From positions 44,493,744 through 44,557,743 of the forward strand of contig NC_071354.1 of NCBI RefSeq assembly GCF_943734655.1: a stretch of DNA of 64,000 bases, read 5' to 3'. The position numbers and the translations under genes are program-made. The notes beneath the pieces were generated by a model. The model was not told the origin of the DNA. It ran no database searches and saw nothing but the letters and a program-made list of their open reading frames with translations. Position 1 is the first letter of the stretch, and each line of letters opens with the position of its first letter. This document shows, one piece after another, positions 11,839 through 25,875 of this stretch. This stretch comes from Sabethes cyaneus. Its lineage: Eukaryota > Arthropoda > Insecta > Diptera > Culicidae.

Positions 11839-14247
11839 ATGTCTGGGCAGAAAAAAGGAATTAGGGTGATTATTGAATCACCAAACGACGACGCCCAGTC
11901 TAATGAAGAAGAAATTTTATCGACGCGCTCTTTGGAGCTAGTAAACGTAAATGTAAGTAGTAATAATTTTCCAAAAACTTCTTCTGCACTAAAACAGAAT
12001 GCGGCTGAAATTCTTGTGTATTGCCAGAATTTCAACCGCATGAAAAGTCCAGCCAAAATGAAGGAAATTCATCAAAATGTAATATCATCTTCTTTCAAAG
12101 TCATTCTTGGAACCGAAAGTAGCTGGGACGAAAGCGTCAAAAGCGAAGAAATTTTTGGAAATCTATTTAACGTATTCCGGCACGACCGTAATTTGTCTTT
12201 AAGTCAGAAAAAATCTGGAGGAGGTGTCCTCATAGCTATAAACTCTGACTTTACTTCGGAAGAAATAATTACTAGAAAGCACATCGAATTTGAAAATATA
12301 TGGGCCAAAGCAACCATATACGGCGAAGTACACATTTTTTCAGCCGTGTACTTTCCTCCCGAACATGCTAATAAACAGTCTTATGAACTATTTTTCGAAG
12401 CAGTAGAAGACATTATTTCAAATATGGAACCCGAAGTAAAACTACATATTTACGGCGACTTCAATCAGCGCAATGTGGACTTCATTGTAGACATTGACAA
12501 TGAATCCATTTTGCTTCCAGTAGTAGGCGAAAATGAAACATTGCATTACATTTTTGACAAAATTTCACAATTTGGCTTGCATCAAATAAATTCAGTCAAA
12601 AATAGTCAAAATGTTTATTTGGACTTACTTTTTACAAACTGCACAGACGACTTTGCTGTAAATGCTTCACTGTCTCCCTTATGGAAGAATGAAGCATTTC
12701 ACACAGCAATCGAATACTCAATTTTCACACACAATAGCTCTTACCCTACTGACTTGGAATATGAAGAAGTGCCGGAATATAACAAAGCAAATTTTATAGA
12801 AATTAAGCGTAGACTATGTACAACAGAATGGCAACATGTGTTTTGTACTGAAGGAAATGTCGACTATGAAACAGAAAAATTCATCCTTTTCTTGAAGTGC
12901 CTTTTACACGAAACTGTACCAATGAAAAGAAGAAGACGAAGTAAACATAGTAAATGGCCTGTGTGGTTCAACCCACATCTAAAAAATCTTAAAAATAGAA
13001 AACAAAAAGCACACAAAAAATTCAAAAATGAAAACAATAACATTAACTTGAATAATTATCTCAATATTAGCGAAGAACTCAACTCGGCCACTAAAATCGC
13101 GTATGAAGAATATAATAGTAAAGTCGAAAATGAAGTCAAATCATGCCCAAAAAATTTCTTTAACTATGTAAATACTAAATTGAAAAGTAGTAATTTCCCA
13201 TTCCAAATGAAACTTGACGGGCTTATTGGAAATAATACTAATGAAATCTGCAACCTTTTCGCAAATTTCTTTCAAGAAGTATATACAACATTTACTGAAG
13301 AAGACCGCGACCAAGAATATTTCTCATTTATCCCCGAATTTTCTAACGACATATCTGTCTCTCAACTATCAGAAATTGACGTATTTGAAGCACTCAAAGG
13401 CTTGAATGCGTCAAAAGGGCCGGGGCCTGACGGAATAGCACCCATATTTCTCAAAAACCTGGCCGAAGAACTTGCTACACCATTACAACGCCTATTTAAC
13501 ATGTCTCTGAAAAATGGAAAATTCCCGAAAATATGGAAATCTTCGTATTTAGTCCCTATCTTCAAATCAGGAACAAAATCAGACATCCGAAACTACCGTG
13601 GAATTGCCATTATCTCTTGCATTCCTAAACTATTTGAATCAATTATAAATGAAAAAAATTTTCAACAAGTAAAACACAAAATTACAAGTCAGCAACACGG
13701 CTTTTTTAAAGGCCGCTCTACTGCCTCAAATCTTCTGGAATTTGTAACTTTTACTCTTAATGCAATGGACAGTGGCAACCACGTAGAAGCTATTTACACG
13801 GACTTTAGTAAGGCATTTGACAGAATAGACATACCATTATTAATCTTCAAATTAGGCAAAATTGGAATAGAACCGAAGCTGTTGAAATGGCTTCAATCAT
13901 ATTTAACGGAACGTAAACAAATTGTTCGCTTTCAAAATGCCCTCTCGGACCCTATTCAAGTCACCTCTGGGGTTCCCCAAGGTTCCCACTTAGGGCCACT
14001 TCTTTTCATTTTGCACGTAAATGACATTTCCTACATACTTAACCACTCAAAAGTACTTGTATATGCAGACGACATGAAAATATATATGGAAATAAAAAAT
14101 GCCCATGACGTCGCAGTATTTCAGAATGAAGTCAATGTATTCAACACTTGGTGCAACAAATCTTTACTAAACCTCAATGTAAAAACCCGATTTAATCCAC
14201 CTAGTGGTGGAAGGAACCTTTGTTATACGGTCTTACTTGGTATTTGA
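11839..14247 (+). pseudogene. LINE ORF2: AP endonuclease plus reverse transcriptase, 5' part of interrupted gene
   Basis: The frame is open from 11749; the first ATG is at 11839. Numbering from 11821, it carries an APE-type endonuclease: YCQN near residue 70, the GTES glutamate near 99 and YGDFN near 211-215. The usual SDH triad is replaced by AFHTAI, keeping only the His. The RT domain follows: NASKGPGPDGIAP, YTDFSKAFDRID, SGVPQGSHLGPLLF and VYADDMKIY (YADD at 748-751). This architecture is that of the Jockey/CR1 group of non-LTR retrotransposons; the clade is inference. Homology stops at about residue 788. The last ~20 residues and the stop come from the insertion at 14186, so the protein has lost its thumb and C-terminal part, which resume at 16255. 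Confidence 0.88.
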
Positions 14248-14984
14248 GATAGAAATCGACACGTTTTCGGAACATAATTCATCTATTGGTTAACGTTGCG
14301 TAATGCGTTGGTTTACATAAAATTTTTGAAAATTGAATAAGTTTACAAATTTTGAACAAAATAGGAACACTTTTAAATTTTGATAGATCCTTTTTTCATG
14401 TAATTGCTGAGTAAGGATAAGTAAGTTGTTATTAATTTGAGTAAGTGCAAATAAAAGTAAGTTGTAAGAGGAAATCTTATTCTTTAACATATACATTGCC
14501 TAGTAAAGGTCTAGTTTATAGGTTTTTGAACTATGCATAATTTCCTGTAATGCCATTCTATTTGATTCACATCAATAGAGTTTTCTTGAATAATTTTAAT
14601 CAATTTTTATTAACCTTCGGTTACTCACGCTGTTGTATTTTGTACAACACGTGTAGGTTTTTCAACGCCATATTGTTATAAAGTTACAAATCGTTGTTTA
14701 ACTAACGAATATTCTTCAATAAACTTATTCTGAGCAAAATGTCATAATTATTCAATGCATTAATAATTTAATTTGTTTGAAAAATAGATCAGCATAAACC
14801 GCCATCACAGAAACGAAACAATCAGCATGCGAGGTGTACCGCAATTGACCCCAAGTGTAATTTTCTCTCGTTTCTTCATATGGAAAAATGGTGTCTATAT
14901 GCAGCAAAATAGCCAATGTAAAATGTTTAAAATGTATCCGTCTGCTGGTAGTCGAGTAATTCGTAGTCAAAATTAAGGTATTTT

Positions 14985-15430
14985 TTTATAATCAAAGTTC
15001 TACAGTTCCTAAACAAGCAAACATAGAGGTATACTATATTCAGCAAAGTTGTGTATTTTTATCATTTGTACAATTTTGTAATAGATGAAAAAGTCATACA
15101 ACAATTACAAAAAGAGTAAAAATATAAAAACTGAGTTTACAAATTCATATACAATTAATAAGATTTTTCTATCTTAGCTGTAGAGATGGAAGGTTACTGT
15201 CTCTAGCAAAATTTCTTGTAATAATATGCTCTATAACTTTGCAGAGCACATCAATGTGTTATATTGACACTGAAGAAAAATAATTTTTTTATTTCACTTT
15301 TAGGGAGATTAGTCAAAATTTAAATTCCACCAGACGATAGAGCTTTTAATTTCAAGAAACTATTCTAAAGATTCGATAAACCTAAAACCAAGTTTTCCCA
15401 GTCAAACCTCTAGTGCGCACGTTTTCTTTG
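14985..15430 (+). repeat. Dispersed repeat family P, copy A
   Basis: About 0.45 kb with landmarks TCTACAGTTCCTAAACAAGC, ATATTCAGCAAAGTTGTG, TACAACAATTACAAAAAGAG, TTACTGTCTCTAGCAAAA and TAGTGCGCACGTTTTC. The same landmarks, in the same order, occur at 36280-37650 (plus strand) and 33960-35755 (minus strand). No ORF. Confidence 0.75.
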
Positions 15431-15639
15431 GTTTGGGGTTATAGTGCGCGCGAGTAACTGTGTTGCAAAAGTTGGCGCGAGTGTTCGAGGGTTAATATCT
15501 TTTGACCGGTACAACCAATTCTTATGAAATTTTGCATATATATTCGTAGTGTGAAAACCTCTCGTTTGAAATTAAAATAATTGAAATTAGGTAAATTATC
15601 TTGGTTAAAATCATTATAAATTATTGTTAATTTTGGTGT

Positions 15640-16094
15640 GATGTATACGGTTGCTCATAACTTTCAAATTAAACGTCCAATCAAAAAACCATTCAATAGT
15701 GATCTATTAGCATATATTATCTTTCAAATGAGACTAATAGCGCATAAATCGGTTTGGCCATCTCTAAGAAACAGGCGATAATTATTACATTGTCAAAACA
15801 GGTTTTTTAAGCATAACTTTTAAACTACTTGTTTGTTTTCAATTAAAAATTTCTGAATAATTTAGCTTTAATAAGGGCTTTCATTTGATACTAAGATCGT
15901 TGAAATCGGTCATGTAGTTCTAGAGAAACCCGTGTCACGTATTTTTCACATTTTTGTTTATAACTTTTAAACGAAACGTCGTGTCACGAAGCAACTCAAT
16001 AGTGATCTACTAGACAATAATACCTTTCAAACAAAAGTAATAACAAACGATTCGGTTCAGCCATCTCTGAAAAACAGGCGATAGAAAAAATCAT

Positions 16095-16131
<37 letters not shown>
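15640..16131 (+). repeat. Two diverged ~315-bp tandem units and a CA tract
   Basis: ATAACTTTCAAATTAAACG...CAATAGTGATCTATTAG...GCCATCTCTAAGAAACAGG (about 15655-15780) recurs as ATAACTTTTAAACGAAACG...CAATAGTGATCTACTAG...GCCATCTCTGAAAAACAGG (about 15960-16085). A short (CA)n run follows at 16103-16130. Confidence 0.75.
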
Positions 16132-16134
<3 letters not shown>

Positions 16135-16225
16135 TTGCTCAAATCGTCGAACCCTATCGATTGGTATATGTGACTTGGCCCTCCGGGCCTCGGATCAATT
16201 TCGTGTTTTTCGACCAATTTTTAAA

Positions 16226-16248
16226 CCTTTGTTATAGTATAACAAAGG
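16226..16248. repeat. Perfect terminal palindrome of the insertion
   Basis: CCTTTGTTATA, one base, then its exact reverse complement TATAACAAAGG at the 3' end of the insertion. It may be part of the recognition end of this element. Confidence 0.85.
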
Positions 16249-16254
16249 TAAAAA

Positions 16255-17030
16255 ATGTAACTCAATAGCATTTAGCAGGAAAATTCAAACTCCCTCTATT
16301 GACATATACTTAGGAAACAATATTGTACCAAAATGTAAAATTGTAAGGGATCTAGGAGTAATCTTAGACTCAAAACTAACATTTACAGAACATTACAATA
16401 CCATTATTAACAAAGCAAATAGAATGCTGGGCTTTATCAAACGCTTCAGTCATAATTTCAAAGACCCATACACAATAAAACTTTTATACATTACATATGT
16501 AAGACCTATTCTGGAATATTGCAATATTGTATGGCACCCACAGACTGCGTTACACGAAGGACGCATTGAATCTGTTCAGAAACAATTTCTACTATACGCG
16601 CTTCGAAAACTTAACTGGACAGTATTTCCATTACCATCTTATGAAGCGCGCTGCATGCTTATCCATATACAAACACTTAAAGAACGTCGCGAACAAGCAA
16701 TGCTTTACTTTATCAATGACATTATTTCTCAACGCATCCAGTCCGCAGATTTGCTTGCTCAATTAAACTTTTATGCGCCGAATCGTAACCTTAGAACTAG
16801 AAAAATATTTATGGAAAAATCATATAAAACCAATTATGCGAAAAATGGACCAGTCAATAACATGATGCGTCTTTATAATCAAAATTGCGAAAGAATTGAC
16901 ATCACTATGTCCAGAATCCAAATTAAACTACGACTTAGCCATAGGAATAATGTATAGTATATAAGTAAACATTGTAATAATATTATTGTATGTAGTCTAC
17001 AAATGCTTGACGAATAAAAAATATTATATA
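16255..17030 (+). pseudogene. LINE ORF2, C-terminal part
   Basis: Continuation of the split RT. The frame reads KCNSIAFSRK directly after the insertion, then IVRDLGVILDSKLTF, NKANRMLGFIKRF and YVRPILEYCNIVWHP, which are classic C-terminal motifs of Jockey/CR1-type ORF2 proteins. It ends at a TAG at 16955-16957. The ATG at 16424 is internal, not a real start. An A/T-rich tail (GACGAATAAAAAATATTATA) near 17010-17030 is the likely 3' end of the LINE. After removing the insertion the frames differ by one base within an A run, so the copy had, or acquired, a frameshift. Confidence 0.85.
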
Positions 17031-17034
17031 TATT

Positions 17035-17121
17035 GGACAAGCGTTACGCGTACTGTATTTTGGACTTTTACGGCAAAATCAAATGGAAATGTCTAAAATA
17101 GCATACGCATAACGCCTGTCC
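17035..17121. repeat. Short inverted repeat, 31-bp arms
   Basis: GGACAAGCGTTACGCGTAC... (17035-17065) pairs with ...GTACG-like GCATAACGCCTGTCC (17091-17121) with a few mismatches and a 25-bp loop. It directly follows the LINE 3' end and may be a tiny foldback element. Confidence 0.6.
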
Positions 17122-20100
17122 GAAATACATTAATCACCCTATATTGTGCTTAGTTGCGCCATTAATGGAGCATCAACCTTACAATTAAATGGGATTTTCT
17201 TCCAACTTTTTCATCGATTCACAAATTTTGCTAAGATTTAAAATAAATTACTAATTGTTATTCAGAGGGATCTTCTTCTAGCTCATGCGTTCATTTGATC
17301 CTGTTAAAATAACTTACGAGTTTTCTTCTGCAATGACAAAGATCATTATAAATTCGTAAAGCGTTGCTTCACAGGATTGCTTATGCAGTAAACTTGTTGG
17401 TTTGAGAGTTGTTTTAAGTTTATATGCTTTTCAGCAACCTTTCGAAATTCTACTGGTTCATAATCAAAAATGCCTTGTTTGTAAACAGATAAAAATGTGT
17501 AATATCCCGGTAAGCAACACTAATGACCTAATGACACGGGCCACAATAAACGATGCCTAATTAAAGAATTCAGCTCGCCATGGTTATACAACAGATTATT
17601 CAGATTGCCTCCCAATTATGCTAGTTGGAGCTGTCTTCTAATTGGGCTGGCAAAATTTGTTGTTTTGCTGCGTCCAAATAACCCTTGTGCTCGTGCGGTA
17701 TACATAGATGAACGGAAAGGATAATTGCACGATGAGAGAAACGTTGTCTAGTACAGTGGATCATAAGTGTTCGCGGCGCCCAAGGTGCTGCGAGGCCCCA
17801 TTCGGACGCAAAGTGCACCCTTCTTCGCATACATGTAGCATGTTTACAATGCATTCTTTGTTCCTTCGACGAAGGGCGCCCGCCGAGAGTAGAATAATAA
17901 AAAAAGAAGATATTATGAAATTTCCTATCAACATCGCTCAATTTGCAATCCGGCGCGCAAATACCGCCCTCTACATAGCGAACTTTTCGTGGCGGTGCTG
18001 TTTTTTTTGAGCTGCATACCGGCAATGCACAAAGGTGTAAAAAGGTTTCTCCCCATCCGTAGTAAACATTAGTGGGTAGGCTTAAGCAACCCGACGACTG
18101 CAGCAAGTCTTTTCCTTGCCACACTATAAGAACTTCGTTCTGCACAGCATGTTTAAAGTGAAAAAATCGAGCAAATCGCTTCTGCGAAAGAATTGCCGTC
18201 TAGTAAGGGAGGAAAAAACAACCGCTATTAGTCTGACTTCACTAACCGTGCCGATTATTACAAAGTAATGTCGAACAGGACCGCCCCGATCTGTTGAAAA
18301 TGAAGCATGCTTTTCCCGCGAACTGTTTGTGGGCGATGGTTTGCACTTCGCGCTGTATCTGATGCTTCTTTATTTGTTGGTTTTCAAAATATACTCTATG
18401 TTACGGTACCTCACAGTACCCACCTAAACCATTTGCATGTTGCTGCTCATAGGTTCAGCGTGAACTATTGCAAGTTCTCACGCAAAATGAGTTTCACTGC
18501 TCGAGTTCTGCTGAGCAACGAACGGCTGAAAGTTTTTCAATTTTTTTTGTATAAAATTGCAATGATGGAGGTCTTGGGAGGGAAAAGTCAGCTATTTTCC
18601 CAAGCGAATCTGGCGCAAATGACACCATACAGATAGGATCTTTATAGCTACAAATTGCAAATTAGGTAGAACCTTTCGGATCTTGACTTATGCGCTGGCT
18701 GCAGTGCTGCTGCTGTGTAAATGCTGCCAGCTGGCTGGGCTAGCTCTTTAAAGCATTGCTCTATTGGCGAATCGAATGGCTAATTGATTTCTCATCTGGC
18801 GAGCAGCAGCGCAGGGCAATGAGTGGTTTACGGGCCGATCCTCCCGGGAGTGCAGTCGAGGGAACGATTGTGGGTGATCGATTGAATTATGAATGCTCTT
18901 TAAGCTAATCAACCTGTTGTTTGCGGCAGATAAGTGACTCTGTGCTCTATCGTACTTCGAAGATTGCTGCTGTGGAAAGCCATTGGAGGATGATTTTAAT
19001 CGAAATCTTTTGGCGGAGACTGCTGTTGTTTGACAAATGTCATTCTGTTTGCTGCTTTTTAATTACACTATCTCAAATAAAGTTGTTCTCTTTTTTTTGT
19101 TCATTCGAATGTGCGTTTCACGTAACATGCGCATGATAACTAGTTTAATCGACATTAGTTAATTAATTAGTCCTGTAGTAAATCACTTTATTATGGTAAC
19201 CTATCTTGACGCCTGCGGTGCGGCGTTCGGTCTTTCGGTGCTAATAATAATAATCGGATTATGCAAGATCTCTAAAAAAGAAACTAAAATACGCCCAGTT
19301 TGGATCTAACCCGCGATACAGCAATGCTGCTGTGGCAGTACTCGGTCGGTACTTGCTGGAAAAGACCCAACAACCCACCCGTCCAACTCCGTCCGTGAGG
19401 AGGGAAAACCGGTCTCCGTAGTGAGGAAAAGTACCTACCCGCCTGCGTTAAATGCGATGTATTCAATAATAATCAGCGTTAATTAGCCCTCTGTAACCTA
19501 TTGGCAGCATTTTTCACCATTTCTTGACGCCCCGCTTCTTGGATGGCTCAGCTTTTCTGCTAAGTATCCAATCTCGTTGTTCACTGCACCGATTAACACT
19601 TGGAAGTGGCTATGCACGACCTAATGCCGCGGCCGGCAGACGGTGGCGTGAAGATAGATGGAAGTCAGCTTCGGTCAGCGGCGTGGCGTGGATGGCGTGC
19701 GCAATTGAAGTAAGAAAACGACCATTTCAAAGTGATTGTTATGATTAATTAGCTCATTACAGCCATTGTTTTGGGCTGTTTGTCTGCTTCTCCAATCATT
19801 AGATTGCGTACGCCATTTTCGCTCTCGGTGTGAACATCAGAGGGCATGAGAGCATTTGACTTAGAGGATAGCAATATTTCATTAGAGCAGACAACTAGAA
19901 CGTGCAACTGTGGGAAGTCATGCTCCGAACAGGTAATATATCACCTTTGGTGCTTATGTTGTGGCAGTGATGAAATTCCTCCAACAGCTGGACCCTTAAG
20001 CATGGAACTCAAATAATCATTCAAAATTAACGGATGATTTATTGTTATCCAGTTTACAACTGTATTTCTGCATTTATTTCGGCTCGGTTAAAAATAAAAC

Positions 20101-20566
20101 AGAGACAAAACATTTCAACCGACGTTTTAATTATCGAAATATGAAAGCAACGGTTCAGTGAACTAAAAATTGTATCTTTTCCAGCGGAAAACTGCCGAGC
20201 GTAGTGTAAACATCGCCATATCACGATTCAATTCCGCACAGCGGCTAGTTTGCGAGTTGGGCACCGAATTAATGATGATGTATTTATACGAATGACAACA
20301 AACCAGCTTGGATTGGTACCAGCGCCAGCGCAGCGGGCGAAGGTGGCATTCATTTTCACGCCACGCAATTAATGGTGAATTAAAACGTTACGGCTGTTTA
20401 TCGAGCCATGAGCCCGATGCGTGCCCCTTGACGAGTGCGGCTATTTTCCGCTAAAATGTGCACATAACAACGAGGACGGAGTGTTTAGAGCGAAGAAAAT
20501 GGTCGCTATTTAACTGCCAGCGTTTTCCACGTTTCTTCTCTGTTGACTATATTGTTCTTAATGTGC
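17122..20566. other. 3.4 kb without a recognised gene, single-copy in appearance
   Basis: Base composition is more balanced than in the flanks, and I found no second copy of any part within the window. ORFs up to 174 aa (minus, 17621-18145) show no domain I recognise, and both strands are open over the same stretch, which argues against coding. This could be host intron or intergenic DNA with regulatory content. Confidence 0.5.
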
Positions 20567-20574
20567 CCAGAGGA

Positions 20575-22415
<1,841 letters not shown>

Positions 22416-22559
22416 CCAGAGGACAACAGAAGGCGGAGTACCTGCACTTTCAGACGATTGTTTTGGCCCGGAAAATCGAATTAGCATAGGATGGCGAATC
22501 TATTATTACTTATCACAAAAAAACCGGCAACAAAAGGTTGAAAATTCCGGACTTTGAGG

Positions 22560-23436
22560 TGCAATTGGCTTTAAAATTTAAGTTGGAATTGGACCTTAAA
22601 TCGAACTTGGCATAGGGTCTGAAATTAGATTGAACTTTAGACAAATTTGAGCTTGAAATTTTAAATTAAATTAGACCTGAAATGGAACATTGAACGTCAC
22701 GAAAGACACGAATTTTGACTTGAAATCAGGATTGACATTTTTCGTCTCACTCTCTCCCACGTTTTACCTCTTTATTGTTCCTCTTTTTCTCCTTCCAGTT
22801 TCGTTTTTTCACTTTTTGTTCTATTTTGCTTCTTTTCCGTACTGTTTTCTTGGTTTTTGTTCTCTCTTTTCTTCTTTTTCCTTCCGTTTTTCCTCTTTCT
22901 CTCTCGTTTCTGTCAATCTTTCAGTCCCGTGTTTTCTGTTCCATTGTTCCGCTGTTTCATTCTGTCTCATTGTTTCATTTGTCTTCGTTACTGTCTCATC
23001 TCTCTTATTTTCAGTCGTGGTTTTCCTCTAGTTTTTTTCGTAATCTTCTCTCCCGTTTTCCATTTATTCCTTTTTTCCTATTTTCGTTTCCAATCTTCGT
23101 CTTTTTCCAACTCTTTTTATCTCTTTCACGATTTTTATCTTCACTTGTTTCGTTTTTTTCTTTTAGATGCCCCGTTTTATCTTTTTTGTTACGATTGTTT
23201 TGTTTTTGGCTCTCATTTTCCTTTTCTATCTTCCGTTTCCGTCTATTTTATTACCTTTTCTTTGGACCGTTTTTCGATTTTTCTTTTCCTTTTTTCTATC
23301 CCATTTTATCCCATCTTTCTCTTATTAATCTGGTTTGACCTCGTTTTCCAGTTTTATTCATTTCTCCTATCGGTTTTTTTCTCTCCCGCAAATCTTTTTT
23401 TCCCTTCTGATTTCTCTTTTGACGTCGGACTACGTC
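22560..23436 (+). repeat. Composite: satellite words, pyrimidine block, boundary palindrome
   Basis: 22560-22740 has repeated AATTGGACCTTAAATCGAAC-like words. 22741-23420 is the pyrimidine block, collinear with block 1. 23421-23436 is GACGTCGGACTACGTC, the boundary palindrome (one base different from the 8570 and 9565 copies). The 187- and 218-aa Phe-rich frames are compositional. Confidence 0.7.
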
Positions 23437-23715
23437 TTACGGCAAGTTTTGAGATAGGGTGTCATTCCAAAAAATCGAGAAATGCGAGCGTCACGGAAAA
23501 TGAAAGGTTTTGAGCGCTAATAGTTCAGCGGTTTTCCGATCGGTTTTCAATATTCTTACACCAATCGATCGGAAAATCTTCTAAGAATTGACCCAAATGA
23601 AGAAAAGTATGGATTCTTGATGTTGAACTATTGAAAAATTGAAAATAATGAACCTATGTTTTATCAGAATTTTCGCTTCGTGATTGGTTGGAAGATTCTT
23701 TGCGATGATCTAAAC
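23437..23715 (+). repeat. Conserved sequence following the boundary palindrome
   Basis: Reads TTACGGCAAG...GGTGTCATTCC...GAGCGTCACGGAAAATG...TTGAGCGCTAATAG. A diverged copy with the same landmarks follows a degenerate palindrome at 41368-41520 (TTACCGCAGAGTGTCAATCC...GCGTCACGAAAG...TTGAACGCTAATAA). Unit of unknown function, no ORF. Confidence 0.6.
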
Positions 23716-24050
23716 CTATACCAATTTGATATCTGTGCTTGGGAAGTAAGCCAAAACAAGTGACAGTTTCCTCATTTCAAGAAGATTTCTTAACACCGCG
23801 GTTCTACCTAGACCATGTCCTTGCTTTGATGTCCTTGCTTGGGAAGTATGCCAGAGAGAGTAACAAAGCCCCCTCGTGTCAACATATTTCTTACGAACGC
23901 GATTAAACCTAGTCCAATTTGATGTCTGTGTTAGGGAAGTGTGCCAGAAAAAATGATACAAGTTCGTTGTCCCAACAGATCGCAAATTTTTTACTGCGAG
24001 ACGATTAAACCTCGGCGAACTTGATATCTGTGTTGGAAAAATGTGCTACA
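23716..24050. repeat. Four ~100-bp diverged tandem units
   Basis: A TTGATRTCTGTGYTNGGAAGT word, followed by a GTGCC/ATGCC word and a TTTCTTACGAACGCGRTT-like word, recurs at about 23722, 23826, 23917 and 24018. The weak repeat is also visible in the minus-strand frame as recurring HTS-type segments, but I do not call this coding. Confidence 0.75.
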
Positions 24051-25074
24051 GCTGTAGTGTTCGGTTATAATACGACTCTGTATGAATACGCATGCTTGCC
24101 GTTTCGTTAGAAGTGTAATGGAAAGATGTGCTGTTGATAAAATTGGATTGAATTGATAAAATCCCTTCAACGTGGGAAACCATGGATAATAAAAACAATC
24201 TTTAATTTCAGTAAGGTAGCAGGAAAGCAATAGTTTGTGTTCTTGATTTTGTTAAATTGTTTTTAAATGCACAATCTTTTGAGAATTAAACGTATGCAAT
24301 GTTACTACTGTGATAAATCTTACATACAACGCATGTAACATGTATATATGTTGCATATAGCATGTATACATGAAGAATCGAATGATTACAAGCATGAATA
24401 CATGCCACTATCACTACAAAGAGACTTACATAGTCCTGGGTCACCTATATATGCGGTCGTGTCTTGTACACAACCCCTCTGATTTTTTTTCTGTTTTCTA
24501 ACTTTTCTGACCTGCCTTGCCGCTATTTGTCTCGTTTTCCCTTAGTGTTGCGTAGCCCACACTCGTGTGATCTAATTTTCTCACACACACGTACTGATTC
24601 CAACGAATACGCCGGCGTAAGCGTCCCTTTGAAACTACCGCTCTTATTTCTTCATGCGCTGCAACGAATTTTTGTGAGTGTGTGTTTAGCTAACAGCTAC
24701 AGTTGTCGCTCGTCGTTCGGTGTTGCAACCCGATCTGCTGATACCGACTACTCGCGACGGCTCTTCCTTCCGCCCGTGAGTAGAATCGAAAGCGAAGATG
24801 AAGAAGAAGAAAAAAGTAATGCAAAATTTGTATCCCAGTACGCCACCAGCCTCACGGGCCTCTGATTCCTCATGAGTTTTTTGCCTCGGAAATAAGCTAT
24901 GCAGGAAGACTATGTGCGGATGTGCGAGCCCGAGTGTGTGGGTAGCAGAATGTCTGCACACAGCACCGGCGGCTGTTTCTTTTACGCCTCCGTGTGCGGC
25001 GTAAGCGTTGAATGCTATGTTTTATCATACTCTTTCGCATGTGAGAAGGCATGGTTGACTTTTCGCGCGATTCG
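24051..25074. other. No gene recognised
   Basis: 1 kb without motif-bearing ORFs. 24560-25020 is GC-richer and contains two GGCGTAAGCGT words (about 24613 and 24999) in a region that could be an old LTR or promoter; this is speculation. Confidence 0.4.
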
Positions 25075-25560
25075 CGACATTGGTTTTCCCTCCTTCAGTT
25101 ATTTTTCCTTTCTTCAGGCCCAAATTTCCTTTTCTTGTTCGGGACAGGAATCGTTTATTGCACTCTTCAGTCCATATTTTCCTCTAGTCCTGTTTGTCTT
25201 CCGTTTCCGTATTTTCTCCACATTTTCCTCTTTTTACGGTCTCGTTCCTTAATTTTGCTGCTGCTGTATTTTCTCCGTTTCATTTCCCTTTTTTCTATTC
25301 CGTTTTTCTGCTTATTTGTTCCGTTATCTCCCCATTTTTTGTTCAGTATGTTGTTTTTTTTACTTTCATGGTTTTTTTAATCGTTTTACCTTCCTTTCTC
25401 TCATGTTGCTTCCGTTCAGATTTTGCTGTTCGTTTTTATTTTTTCATGTCAGCTTTTTTTCTGTCGCGGTTTTCATTTATTTTATACCCATTGGTTCAGT
25501 CTTTATCACGTTTTCTTGCGTGCTCCTTCCGTTTTTTTTCTCCCGGACCAGCAGGAAACG
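25075..25560 (+). repeat. Pyrimidine-rich repeat block
   Basis: C/T-rich plus strand with the family words (TCTTCCGTTTCCGTATTTTC, TCTATTCCGTTTTTCTGC). It ends near TCCCGGACCAGCAGG. Confidence 0.6.
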
Positions 25561-25782
25561 GATTACCTCTAGATTACCATCCAGAAAACCAAGTTTTTAA
25601 ACCATTACTCAGAAACAACAAAAAATGTTTTCGTTCAGAGATTATAAATTGACAAACAAGCAAAAAAAAATATTTCGAAAAATTTCCGTGTAAATACATA
25701 ATTGAGATTTTTGTAGTAGAAAAGCCAGATGTTTTAGATTTCGTTTGAACAGATATTTTTGCTTGATATTAATTTTGCAAAA
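25561..25782. other. No feature recognised
   Basis: A/T-rich spacer between the pyrimidine block and the SINE. Confidence 0.4.
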
Positions 25783-25875
25783 CCTCCCAGTTAGCCTCGA
25801 CATACTATGCTGGTCTAATAAGCAAGTCGTCGTATGTTCGAATCTCAGCTGGGAGAGACTGTTAGATATAGACTG
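25783..25875 (+). mobile_element. tRNA-derived SINE, second family
   Basis: Reads CCAGTTAGCCTCGACATAC, then TGGTCTAATAAG (degenerate A-box position, 25811) and GTTCGAATC (B box, 25836-25844, fitting GWTCRANNC), then CAGCTGGGAGAGACTG. The copy at 31386-31555 on the other strand shares CCAGTTAGC, TCTAATAA, AGTCGT and GTTCGAA in order. Confidence 0.6.

Larger units (their letters stand above)
14186..16247. mobile_element. 2.06-kb insertion splitting the LINE reverse transcriptase
   Basis: The LINE frame breaks after GTAAAAA (14179-14185), and the same seven bases occur at 16248-16254 just before RT sequence resumes, which fits a 7-bp target duplication. The insert begins CCCGATTTAATCCACCTAG, with a small hairpin CCACCTAGTGGTGG, and ends in a palindrome. 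AACCTTTGTTATA occurs near both ends (about 14213 and 16224). No ORF of its own was recognised, so it is non-autonomous and its class is unknown. It carries the dispersed repeat at 14985-15430 and tandem units at 15640-16100. Confidence 0.7.

Noticed and set aside
16424..16957. Independent 177-aa gene
   Set aside because: It is the C-terminal part of the split LINE RT; the ATG is internal.
17621..18145. 174-aa minus-strand ORF as a gene
   Set aside because: Open on both strands, no motif; chance ORF in GC-richer DNA.
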